This document shows, piece by piece, positions 40,320 through 49,989 of a stretch of 64,000 bases of DNA (positions are counted from its first letter, which is position 1; each line of letters begins with the position of its first letter). The notes under the pieces were generated by a model. The model made no database searches and was not told the origin of the DNA. It was given only the letters and a program-made list of their open reading frames with translations. The translations under genes and the position numbers were made by a program. The DNA comes from Ligustrum vulgare (taxonomy: Eukaryota > Streptophyta > Magnoliopsida > Lamiales > Oleaceae), in the NCBI GenBank assembly GCA_963555705.1, contig OY743181.1, positions 29,640,513 through 29,704,512 on the forward strand. Reading direction: 5' to 3'.

Positions 40320-40364
40320 TTGATAAAGTGTATTGAAAAATCACCGAAAGGTAAGCTTTATCAA
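40320..40364 (+). other. Conserved intergenic GAAA hairpin, copy 2
   Basis: TTGATAAAG and CTTTATCAA arms around ACCGAAAGGT, identical in both arms and loop to 5400-5444. Confidence 0.6.
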
Positions 40365-40523
40365 AAGTAGTATAATTTAGTCAGAAGTAGGTTTTCACTT
40401 TTTCAAAAGAACGAGCAGTAAATAGTGAAGTTTTTCAAGTTTAAAAAGCCAATGATTTTCACAGTTTCATGCATCCCAAAATATCATTTTCTCATAATTT
40501 TCTCCTTCCTTATACTCTCAAAG

Positions 40524-41177
40524 ATGGAAGGACCAAAACTTCGACAGATCAAAACTATCTGTGTATTTTGTGGATCAAAAGTAGGGAAAGATTTTGGGTA
40601 TCTAGAAGCAGCAGTGGATTTAGGAAAGAAGTTGGGAGAGAAATGTATCAATCTAGTATATGGAGGGGGCAGCAGTGGATTGATGGGTTGTGTTTCACAA
40701 TCCCCTCAAGTAGAGAAAGCAAGAGTGATAGGTGTTATACCCGTTCCTTTAGTTGATATCGCAGGCAAAACACGATGGCATGAAGTACAGACGTTATCTA
40801 TCCATGAACGCATAACTTGCTTGTTATATGGTTCTGATGCCTTCATAGCCCTGCTTGGAGGTTTTGGTACTTTAGAGGAAATTTTTAATATTACCTCATG
40901 GGCTCAATTAGATCTCCATACCAAGCCTATTGGGCTTTTAAATGTTAACAATTTCTTTGATGGTTTGCTAACATTTCTTGATTATGCTGTGGAACAGGGA
41001 TTCATCTCTCCAGTTTCTAGGAGAATCCTTATTTTTGCTCCTACTATCGAGGAACTGCTGGATAAGTTGTAATCATATATTCCAATACAAGATTCAGCAG
41101 GATTAAAGATAGATTGGTCGCAAGGAAGGGGAATCAAACGAAAATGGAGTCCGGTTAATGTAAATTTATCCTTGTGA
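40524..41177 (+). pseudogene. LOG-like: LOG-type phosphoribohydrolase, copy 2 (damaged)
   Basis: Begins MEGPKLRQIK and keeps the fold motifs, including VYGGGSSGLMG and IHER. The signature reads LLGGFGTLEE in place of LPGGFGTLEE, so the conserved Pro is lost. A TAA at 41070 (from a CAA codon) truncates the product before the C-terminal tail, which is still legible in frame to 41177. Intronless like the other copies. Enzyme activity is unlikely. Confidence 0.85.
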
Positions 41178-41192
41178 ATCTCAAAATATTGT

Positions 41193-41381
41193 GGGTGGTA
41201 GAGTATGGAGTATTCTTACTCTTGCGACACACCTTTAATATTGATGAGTATTTGAACTTAATCTTATGAACTTCAAAAGGATTTGAAGTGGTGGAGTACA
41301 GAGTATTCTTACTCTTGAGATACACAAAAAAGATTAGGGGTGGTAGAGTATGGAGTATTATTACACCCGATACACACCTCT
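41193..41381 (+). repeat. Three structured 3' repeats after LOG, copy 2
   Basis: Units at about 41193-41233, 41287-41325 and 41336-41381. Each has 'GGTGG(T/G)(A/G)GAGTA', 'GGAGTATT' or a variant, and a closing 'ACAC'. The arms GAGTA/TACTC can form an inner hairpin in the first two units. Confidence 0.55.
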
Positions 41382-42255
41382 ACTTTTGAGGGTCATAAAT
41401 GTTTCTCCCTTTTGTATTTTGCATGTATGACTCGTTTATGCTTCTTCAGGAGCAATAATAATAAATCCAGTTAAGGTATAAATCCAGTCCATAATAACTC
41501 AATCCATCACGGTATGACAATGATTAAATTACTTATACCTTGTTTAAAAATTTTAATTTATCTTGTTGATCACATATTAATCGTTAATTTACGATTAATA
41601 TACTTTTATGTATTAACAAGGGAAAAATTGTCCATATTTTAATGTATTGCTCATAATAGGTTTGAAATTTAATTTAGAACAAACTTACTTTTGGTCCGAA
41701 GTTCAAAATCTCGTCGGAATTGCTTCAAAAATAGTTTTTAAGAAAATCACCACGTTCGACCGCCAGAAAATTTCAAAACTGCACAAAACAGAAAAGTAAG
41801 ATCATATAAAAATCCAAAACATCAAGACAAACAAACTTCCTGTTGACATCATCGCGGGAAAATCTTCCACGCTCCCTCACGCGCCGCGTGGACGTCTGCG
41901 CGTGGATGTCACGCGCCACCATGCCGGTGACTCTGCCATCGACACGCGCCGTTGTCGGAGGACCGTCCCGTCGCCATGGTCATGGATCTGGTGTCCGATC
42001 ATCGTTTGGATATACAGTTTGACGTGAATTTGCTTTGAAAGTTTCGGGTTACACAATTTCTCCAATTTTTTTTTTATAGACTTGGAATTGATTTTCTAAT
42101 CTATGATTTTCTAACACCAAAAACACTAGATTTGGAAAATGAAATGTTGATTAATAATAATCTGGTTTCTGATACAGATGTTCATCATTTAGATGCAACT
42201 GTAGAGCATACTCCCGTCATATTACTCAATAAGTTAGAGACTCGTGCTGATAATG

Positions 42256-42471
42256 TGTTGTAAAACTATCAAAATCTAACAAGAAATAGAGAGAAAGAGA
42301 TGGAGAGAATGAGAGAGAACTTCTCATTAGGTGTAATTTTATAAATGAAATTACTCCTATTTATAGGAGTGAATAATGGCACAATCGTAATATGTACATT
42401 TTACAGGGGCATAATAGTAATTGTCATTCATACATAATTTCTTACCTAATTTTTAATAATATTTTATAACA
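42256..42471 (-). repeat. LTR, right copy, element copy 2
   Basis: 216 bp. It aligns with 36539-36771 apart from small deletions and about a dozen substitutions. Confidence 0.85.
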
Positions 42472-42476
42472 CTTAG

Positions 42477-43263
42477 ATTCTTTTTCCAACATACATATCA
42501 CGATTAGGTATAGGAAGTCGAGTAAAAATTCATTTAGGAGAGTTGGGTTGTGCAGCTAGGGCACACACTTCCTAGGCATTGCTCAATTGTAAACCCAATT
42601 ATTCACAATCCAATTAGGCCTTGTGCAAGATGGTCATCAAGAGAATTTTATATAATATAAAAAAATAACAAAAAACTCATATCTCGCAACACAAACACAA
42701 CTTTACACAGCCTCAAATTTTAACCCAATCAACAGCAGTTCTAAAAAGTGTGAAGCGTGAAGCCCAAGAATTAAGTTTTTCAATTAAAAAGCGTTTTTCA
42801 ATCCCTACGAACTAGATTTAAATTTTACACATAATTTAAGAGGTAAAAAAAAAAAAAAAAATCAGGCGCATAAGCGCGCTCCAGACACGCTTAAGATTTG
42901 CCAAAAAAGGACTTTTTCATGCTTTTGGCCAAAGAGACACGTGGGAAGCGTGTTGTGAGCGCAAAATGCACGCGTTTTAAACCACTGATAAACAGAAGTC
43001 AGGAACCACAAATCAAAATAAACAACATTGCATAGAATACGACTTTTATATGAAAACAATACATTTAAATAACCAAAATGATTCAAGATGACACGACAAA
43101 CAATTCCTCCAAAAGCTAGCAAGTAGAATAGGTGCAACCAAACAGTTTATCACCTAAGACCAAACCTGGTTTAGTGTTGCAAGAATCCCTTAGGCATCAG
43201 GGGCAGACACAGGGGGTGGGTCCTAGGGGGTCACGCCAGGTACGGATCTCACGAAGGACCAGT
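42477..43263. other. Unassigned, with possible DNA-transposon end
   Basis: No gene. From 43198 the sequence CAGGGGCAGACACAGG resembles the inverted end of a plant hAT-type element, whose other end may be CCTAGTTCCGTCCCTG at 52605-52620, with the P450 fragment between. Flanking octamers do not match, so this is tentative. Confidence 0.3.
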
Positions 43264-43268
43264 GGGGG

Positions 43269-45407
43269 TGTAGCGACCAAGAATTTTTACGCGATTAATA
43301 ATTATTTTAATAGAAAATCGTGTCGCTACTATTTCACCCATTTTTATTAAGTAACGCCGTGACGTATTCGTATAGCCAAGTCAAGAAATAATCGAGATCG
43401 TTCGATTTTAAATTAAATTCCGAATTTCTAAAAATATCTCCATTCTCTTGATTTAAAGTATATTAAGTCCAAGTACTTAATTCAATGTTATCCCAATATT
43501 TATTTATACAAAAATTATTTTTATTATTGAAATTAAGAAAATATATGCAAGCATGAGAGGTTCCATTATATATAATAATTATGAGAATCTTAATTTAATA
43601 AATATGGAAAAGTATATGAATGAATTATATACTCCATTATATATAATCATGAAGAGCATAATATTTGTATAAATATGGAAAAGTATATGAATGAATTATA
43701 TACTCCATTATATATAATCATGAAGAGCATAATATTTGTATAAATATGGAAAAGTATATGAATGATTGATAAGACTCCATTATATGTAATCATGAAGAGC
43801 ATAATATTTGTATAAATATGGAAAAGTATATGAATGAATTATATACTCCATTATATATAATCATGAAGAGCATATTATTTGTATAAATATGGAAAAGTAT
43901 ATGAATGGTGCTTTACTTTAAGAAAATGATGTGTTAAAATTAATAGAATTGAATGATTATGTTTACAATATGCCAACTTTATACATCTATTTAAACCCAT
44001 CTCTTTTACACACAACTCTACACATATACACTTATTTCCAATCTCTTGACAAAATCCACAAGTAAGAGAAATTCAAGGTGGTCAAGAAAGTTTTGGTCCA
44101 TTTACTACTACACTTCATTTTAATCTTTTAAAAAGTAAGTATATTTTATGTTTTTATGAAAGGTAAGTATGTTTTTATGAAAGGTAAATACACCTTATGT
44201 TTTTATGAAAAGTAAGTATGTTTTTATGACAAGTAAGTATATTTTATGTTTTTATGAAAAGTAAGTATGTTTTTATGAAAGGTAAATACACCTTATGTTT
44301 TTATGAAAAGTAAGTATGTTTTTATGACAAGTAAGTATATCTTATGTTTTTATGAAAAGTAAGTATGTTTTTATGAAAGGTAAATACACCTTATGTTTTT
44401 ATGAAAAGTAAGTATGTTTTTATGACAAGTAAGTATATCTTATGTTTTTATGAAAAGTAAGTATGTTTTTATGAAAGGTAAATACACCTTATGTTTTTAT
44501 GAAAAGTAAGTATGTTTTTATGACAAGTAAGTATATCTTATGTTTTTATGAAAAGTAAGTATGTTTTTATGAAAGGTAAATACACCTTATGTTTTTATGA
44601 AAAGTAAGTATGTTTTTATGACAAGTAAGTATATCTTATGTTTTTATGAAAAGTAAGTATGTTTTTAAGAAAGGTAAATACACCTTATGTTTTTATGAAA
44701 AGTAAGTATGTTTTTATGAAAGGTAAATACACCTTATGTTTTTATGAAAAGTAAGTATGTTTTTATGACAAGTAAGTATATCTTATGTTTTTATGAAAAG
44801 TAAGTATGTTTTTATGAAAGGTAAATATCTTATGTTTTTATGAAAAGTAAGTATGTTTTTATGAAAATTAGATATACCTTATGTTTTTATGAAAATGTTT
44901 GGATCATTTCTATGAAATCAATCTCACAAGATTGTTATGGGTTCCATATGATATGTTTATGATTATGCTAAGGGGACCGGAGTTTAGTAGCGCTACACAT
45001 AAGAATTCTTGCCATTTAAGTTCGGTAAAATTCTTGTGTCTCCCTATATTTATGAGTATTTCGATCCTATCCTATGTTATGATGAAAATGATCCATATGC
45101 TTTCAAAAGAAAATTTATGCTTGGTATACTTATTGGGATTTTATAAATCTCACTCTACGATATTTACCATTTTCAGATAATTGAAGGTTCGAGGCGGTCA
45201 ACATGGAAGTGGCAAAAGTGGTTAAGATTGATGAGATAATTATGTTGAACTTTATGTAAGAAAATTATGTTCTATTTATATTCACAAATAAAATTATGGG
45301 ATTCTAATTATTCTTTTGAATAATTTTACATTACTATTTAAGTCTCGATAATATGATATGAGTCACTTTTAGTGGCACTCGAATGGTCAAGATTTCGGGT
45401 CGTCACA
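43269..45407 (+). repeat. Young Gypsy 5' LTR
   Basis: 2139 bp, starts TGTAGCGACCAAG and ends GGGTCGTCACA. Two internal tandem arrays: a ~70-bp unit at 43600-43910 and a 98-bp unit at 44140-44880. Confidence 0.93.
44140..44880 (+). repeat. 98-bp tandem array in LTR
   Basis: The landmark 'aaatacacc' recurs at 44186, 44284, 44382, 44480 and 44578, a strict 98-bp period. Each period contains four sub-repeats of 'atgtttttatga'. It is duplicated in the 3' LTR (50860-51600). Confidence 0.93.
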
Positions 45408-45408
45408 G

Positions 45409-45420
45409 TTGGTATCAGAG
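45409..45420 (+). other. Primer-binding site of young Gypsy element
   Basis: TTGGTATCAGAG, one base inside the LTR, fits the 3' end of initiator tRNA-Met. Confidence 0.88.
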
Positions 45421-45429
45421 ATAAGAGTT

Positions 45430-47230
45430 TTAAAAACGATTCTGTAGATTTTTGAAATTTTATTTCTTTAAAAAAAAAAAAAAAAATCACTATTCACGTG
45501 AACAGTAAAACGACGTGCTATTCATGATGAACAGTGAACGAAATCACTATTCATTAAAAAAAAAAAAAAGTTGAATTTTCACATGTCAAGTATGATTATG
45601 ATTTTGAAAAGCATGATGAAATTTGATGTGCGAATTTCAAGGACAAAATTCATTTTAAGCAAGGGAGTTTGTAATGTCCTGAAAATTTTATGGAATATAA
45701 TTAGTTAGTGATATGATGTTTATATTGATGTCTTTGATAAATTTCTAGAAGTTCGGGGACTAAAGGAAAATAAGATTTGACGATAAATTTTTATTTGGGT
45801 TAATTAGGCCCAATCTTATGTAAAGATGCGAAATGATTAATAATTATTTTTTTTTTGAAATATTTTAACTCATCACTCTACTATGTCACTCTCCACGTAT
45901 TGACTCCTCGAACCAGGTATGTTATATGCTTTGCAAGTCATTTACGATTTTATTAAGACATGTTAAGTATGAAATATTCATATGTTATGAATCTTTAAGT
46001 GAAATATACATGTTGAGTAGTGATATAAATTGATAGAAGACTCAATTTTTTTTATTCTTTTCAATGTAGAATCATGAGACAGAGAGGATATTTATATGAA
46101 TTTTGGTGCATATTAAGCTTAGTAAGATTGACTCAATTAGAAATTAAGTTGGGTTGTAACTTTTGCCCAAAATATATGGAATAATATATTAAACAAACAA
46201 AATTAATAATGAATTCGTACAATAATTTATCCCTTTATCACTACCTTTGTGTAAAAACAAGGGAAAAACTGTGGATGGTTATTAGTACTTCCTCTTCAAG
46301 TTTCAATTTTCGGTTCAATAATTTATCCCTTTATCACTACCTTTGCTTAAAAGCAAGGAAAAACTGTGGATGATTATTGGTACCACTCTTCAAGTTTCAA
46401 TTCTGAAAAAAAAAAATTCGGAAAGAAAAGAAAGAAAGAGAACGGGTGTTGAGCCTAATGGGAATAATATGACTTAAGAATGATTTTCAAAATAATTGTT
46501 GTCCTTGAGTTTAGAAATGATGAACCTTAAATGGACTTTGCATAATTGATTTTAGACATGGCACTAAGTATGAGAAGTCAACAGAAATGATTAGAAATAT
46601 GTTCAGATTATCTATCATTTAGATTTAATGAGAAATAGCGAGCCAATTTTATGAAGTTTTATGAGATGTTAAGATTATAAGTGGTTTTAATGAGACTTTT
46701 ATGAGAAGCATTATGAAGTTAGAGATTTAAAGATTTGGTTATTGGGAATTAAGTAATGGATATTATGTTGAGTAAGTGAATTATGCCTCTATATTGAAGA
46801 GAAATTTATTATGAACTTTGGCCTTGTGATTAAATTTTGGGAATATGATTTATGACTTATAAATATAAGTATGAGTAATCTTTTGAGCCAATTAAGGTAT
46901 GGAAGGAAGTGATATTGTGATATTGAAAAATATGATTTGAAATTGTTATGTTGAGGAATTATGAATTGAATTATGGGATATTTTTTGATGATATTGAAGT
47001 GTTGGAATCGTTTTCAATATTTTTAGATCGTTGTGATCAAATGTGGAGTTATTTATTATTGTGAGTTATGAAGTATGCTTATGGTTTGGGATAAGTCCAA
47101 ATTACAAGGGAGACTTTGTCCAGAATTTTATCATTTGGAATTAAGAGCATGATATGATAAGCATCCACTAAAGGAATTAAGGTTAGACATGCAAGTTCAT
47201 TTACATCACAAACGAGATTTAGTAGATGAT
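45430..47230 (+). other. Eroded 5' interior of the young Gypsy element
   Basis: No open frame of meaningful length. It includes two A-runs with 'cactattcacgtgaacagt' (45485-45560) and a short tandem repeat of 'ttatccctttatcactacct' (46225 and 46325). 46200-47230 is homologous to 32520-33420. Similarity ends at the cassette border near 47230. Confidence 0.6.
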
Positions 47231-47342
47231 AGCAGAGATTTTATTATTTTCTCATAAGGAGAACATACAAAGAGTCACACTGGAAAAGAAATACATGAAA
47301 CACGCAAAAGCAAAAGAAAGCAACATGGGAAATTCCTCAAAT

Positions 47343-47558
47343 TGAGAGATGTGTTTCCGAAGTAGCCGTATCCTACCACCTCTGACCTTTTGAGGAAATA
47401 AAGAAACCTTCAAAGAGGTGTGTTTCGAGAGTAAGAATACTCCGTAATCTACCACCTGGAACCTTTGAGGTACACACAAGATTTAAACATTAAGGAAATC
47501 CTAGGAAATTAGAGGGGTGTCTCGAGAGTAAGAATACTCCGTACTCTACCCCCACCTA
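47343..47558 (-). repeat. Three structured 3' repeats after LOG, copy 3
   Basis: Units at about 47344-47382, 47414-47457 and 47514-47558 (minus strand). The two units nearest LOG contain GGAGTATTCTTACTC, a perfect GAGTA/TACTC hairpin with a TTCT loop, inside outer arms ending in ACACC/GGTG. The distal unit replaces the inner stem with GTAG/CTAC. Confidence 0.6.
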
Positions 47559-47567
47559 TTCTAAGAT

Positions 47568-48221
47568 TCATAAAGTTAAGTTTACATTAACCGGACTCCA
47601 TTTTCGCTTGATTCCCCTTCCTTGCGACCAATCTATCTTAACCCCTGCTGGATCTTGTATTGAGATATATGACTGCAGCTTATCCAGTAGTTCATCAATA
47701 GTAGGAGCAGAAATAAGGAGCCTTCTGGAAAATGGAGAGATGAATCCCTGTTCCACAGCATAATCAAGAAAGGTTAACAAACCATCAAAGAAATTGTTAA
47801 CATTCAGAAGCCCAATAGGCTTAGTATGGAGATCTAGTTGAGCCCACGAGGTAATGTTAAAGATTTCTTCTAAGGTACAAAAACCTCCGGGCAGGGCTAT
47901 AAAGGCATCAGAACCATATAGCATACAAGTTATGCGTTCATGGATGGATAATGTTTGAACTTCATGCCCTCGTGTTTTGCCTGCAACATCTACCAAAGGG
48001 ACAGGTATGACACCGATTACTTTTGATTTCTCTGCAAGAGCAGATTGGGAAACACAACCCATTAGACCACTGCTACCACCCCCATACACAAGAGTGATAC
48101 CTTTTTCCCCCAGTTTCTTTCCAAGATCTACGGCCGCTTCTAGATAACTGAAGCCTTTCCCCACTTTTGATCCACAAAATACACAAATAGTTTTGATCTG
48201 TCGAAGTTTTGGTGCTTCCAT
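47568..48221 (-). CDS. LOG-like: LOG-type phosphoribohydrolase, full-length, with altered signature (cassette gene 2, copy 3)
   Basis: 217 residues, the longest of the three copies and without stops. VFCGS, VYGGGSSGLMG and IHER are present. The active-site signature reads PGGFCTLEE: the second-block Gly is Cys at residue 115, a position rarely changed in LOG enzymes, so activity may be reduced or lost. It ends in a basic tail ('GRGIKRKWSP') not found in the plant LOGs I know. Intronless. The gene is antisense to a very young retrotransposon. The start ATG lies in a leader that matches copies 1 and 2, with a TTTAAATAG motif 75 bases upstream. The reading frame is open, but function is uncertain because of the Gly-to-Cys change. 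Confidence 0.85.
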   Translation of the reverse strand: MEAPKLRQIKTICVFCGSKVGKGFSYLEAAVDLGKKLGEKGITLVYGGGSSGLMGCVSQSALAEKSKVIGVIPVPLVDVAGKTRGHEVQTLSIHERITCMLYGSDAFIALPGGFCTLEEIFNITSWAQLDLHTKPIGLLNVNNFFDGLLTFLDYAVEQGFISPFSRRLLISAPTIDELLDKLQSYISIQDPAGVKIDWSQGRGIKRKWSPVNVNLTL

Positions 48222-48295
48222 CTTTGATAGTATAGAAGAGAAAACTTACGAAGAAGATGTGATTTTGGGATGCCTGAACTATGAAATATGTTTGA

Positions 48296-48304
48296 CTATT
48301 TAAA
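48296..48304 (-). promoter_or_regulatory. TTTAAATAG motif upstream of LOG, copy 3
   Basis: The same nonamer as before gene 1, here 75 bases before the LOG start. See the entry at 4738. Confidence 0.4.
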
Positions 48305-48383
48305 GCCGGAAAAATTTATTGTTTTTGATTGATTATGAAAAAGTAAAGATTTACTTTTGACAAAATCGGCCAACTTTTGACTG

Positions 48384-48433
48384 TTTTACCAAAGATATCA
48401 CCTTTCGGTGATTTATTTCCAGCTTTATCAAAA
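48384..48433 (-). other. Conserved intergenic GAAA hairpin, copy 3
   Basis: Inner stem ATCACC/GGTGAT with a GAAA loop (six pairs, against three in copy 1). The outer arms TTTTGATAAAG and CTTTGGTAAAA pair with two G-T wobbles and one mismatch. Confidence 0.6.
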
Positions 48434-48517
48434 CTCGAGAAAGGAAAATATATTTTATTTCCAAAACGCGTGAAAGAAAACAGCAAAATATCTTAAATGT
48501 GTATCAAGAGATTTACC

Positions 48518-49069
48518 TTATATCATTGTTGAACTGCCAGAAGCCTTATTTTGTAAAACAGACTGGCAAACAGGATCTTTTGCTATTATATTTTGGAGAC
48601 TATAACGATTTTTGTCCTCGTTAAACTGAGCGTATAAGGAGAGAAGTTCACGTTGCACATAACCACTTGGGTGCGTCTCAAGAGTCAGTCGAATATCATC
48701 CAAAGACTCCTTACTCAGTCCACCCTTTATGAATTTGATTTTACCATCCCGATTAGTAGAAGAATATCCTACTGTTTTGCAACGAGTATCACAGTTCCAA
48801 CGAGCACATTTGTAGCAACCATTCAGCCTTTTTGCTCTTCGTTTCTTTGCGAAGGTGCTTTTGCCTAAACCAGGCATGTGCTTTGGAAATGTCATAGGTA
48901 ATTCACCAGATAGTCGAACCTTTGCTTCGATCAACCAGCGAACATCTTCTGAAACACCATGAGCCATCAGCAACCTCAATCTTTCGAGTCTTATTCGATA
49001 AATTTTCCTCAGATCATTCATTGGAAGACTGGAATAATACTTGCGAATGTTTGTAAGAATGATATCCAT
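48518..49069 (-). CDS. Cys-cluster basic protein (cassette gene 1, copy 3), intact
   Basis: 183 residues from the conserved ATG at 49069. An in-frame ATG at 49117 would add 16 residues, but the copy 1 counterpart is closed by a stop. Very similar to 4779-5324. It has the same helical N-terminus, basic stretch, C-x2-C-x4-C-x3-C cluster (C85, C88, C93, C97) and long C-terminal part, with mostly conservative changes and a different last dozen residues. Two independent open copies in different element families suggest either recent spread or constraint. The family reading (virus-type nucleic-acid-binding protein) is as for copy 1. It lies upstream of LOG on the same strand with about 300 bp between them. 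Confidence 0.65.
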   Translation of the reverse strand: MDIILTNIRKYYSSLPMNDLRKIYRIRLERLRLLMAHGVSEDVRWLIEAKVRLSGELPMTFPKHMPGLGKSTFAKKRRAKRLNGCYKCARWNCDTRCKTVGYSSTNRDGKIKFIKGGLSKESLDDIRLTLETHPSGYVQRELLSLYAQFNEDKNRYSLQNIIAKDPVCQSVLQNKASGSSTMI

Positions 49070-49103
49070 GTTTTTGATGGATCTAACCTCTTCCCAGCAT
49101 GAA

Positions 49104-49112
49104 CTATTTAAA
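49104..49112 (-). promoter_or_regulatory. TTTAAATAG motif upstream of gene 1, copy 3
   Basis: Minus-strand TTTAAATAG ends 34 bases before the conserved ATG at 49069, as in copies 1 and 2. Confidence 0.4.
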
Positions 49113-49399
49113 AGCATTAAGGATCGGAGGGAATCCGCGTGATATTGATTCCAGCAAGAAAGCGCGGAATAGAATAATGGAAAAGAGGGAACAAGAGTTT
49201 ATGCGCCGTTTACTTTCTTGATAAAAGGAAGATTTGATGATGACGGGATTTGAGATATGGAATATTTTCTTTGATTTTTGGGTACTGATATTTTGATATA
49301 ATAATCAAGGTATAGAAATAATACGGGGATACGTGAAAGTGAAATAAGGACTGTATTGAATCAGGATTAATAAGTTTGTACAAGTGAAAGGAATACCTT

Positions 49400-49780
49400 A
49401 CGGGAAATGTTATGATATTTGAGTTAAGAATTTTAATTATTTGGGAGATATTTGTTTATTGAATTTTGCAGAAATTTTGGGTTACAAATATTGGAAAGAT
49501 AAACTGATGATTATGTTGATATGTGAATAACATGTTTGGATATATTACATAGAGAATATTCAGGTAATCGTTTTAATTATTTTGGGATATTTGGTGATAA
49601 GAAGAAATGACAAATTATTATGGTATGATATGTTAGTAAAGATTTATTGAAATTTTAGAGATATTAATACGAATATTTGAGGTTACATGATACTATGATA
49701 AGTGACAGGTTACATGAGTACTACAAGATATGATGAAATATCACATACGATTGGAAATTTTCATTTTGAGTTAGAATTTA
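49400..49780 (+). other. Eroded interior of the young Gypsy element, beyond the cassette
   Basis: AT-rich, no reading frame, nothing recognised. Confidence 0.5.
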
Positions 49781-49789
49781 TGAGTAGAC

Positions 49790-49920
49790 ACATATGTCTA
49801 TTATTGATAAGAAAAATACATGTTCTTAAGAAAACAAAGAGATGCATTTAGTAAAAGTCCAGTGGGTTAGATATTATAATGATGAGATTACTAAGAGAAA
49901 GAAAAGAAGAGATTCTGATT
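49790..49920 (+). pseudogene. Chromodomain remnant of Gypsy pol
   Basis: A short plus-strand stretch reads 'VKVQWVRYYNDEITK', matching in place and sequence the chromodomain remnant of the Tekay element at 19488. Upstream pol domains are gone. This supports Tekay/chromovirus ancestry. Confidence 0.65.
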
Positions 49921-49970
49921 AAGTGTTCAGAAATCATAAAATCAAGTAAGTTTAATTTCGAGGACGAAAT

Positions 49971-49989
49971 TATTTTAAGGGGGTAAGTT
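49971..49989 (+). other. Polypurine tract of young Gypsy element
   Basis: 'ttttaagggggtaagtt' directly precedes the LTR start TGTAGCG at 49990. Confidence 0.85.

Larger units (their letters stand above)
36539..42471 (-). mobile_element. Non-autonomous LTR retrotransposon carrying the LOG cassette, copy 2 (older)
   Basis: Same architecture and orientation as 1568-8134. LTRs are 36539-36771 and 42256-42471. The purine tract (minus strand AAGGGGGAG) is by the left LTR and the half-tRNA-like primer site (CATTATCAGCACGAG) by the right LTR. The five-module array lies at 36811-37580 and the antisense cassette in the middle. The LTRs differ at roughly a dozen positions plus indels, so it is older than copy 1. 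The flanking pentamers (CAAAG and CTTAG) do not match, so the target duplication is lost or the ends derive from recombination. Part of the interior present in copy 1 (about 6480-7170) is missing here. Confidence 0.8.

Noticed and set aside
36534..42476. CAAAG/CTTAG considered as the target duplication of element copy 2
   Set aside because: Only three of five bases match; not enough to claim.
49070..49117. Upstream ATG extending cassette gene 1 of copy 3 by 16 residues (also possible in copy 2)
   Set aside because: Copy 1 has an in-frame stop in the same interval, and the TTTAAATAG motif would fall inside the coding region.
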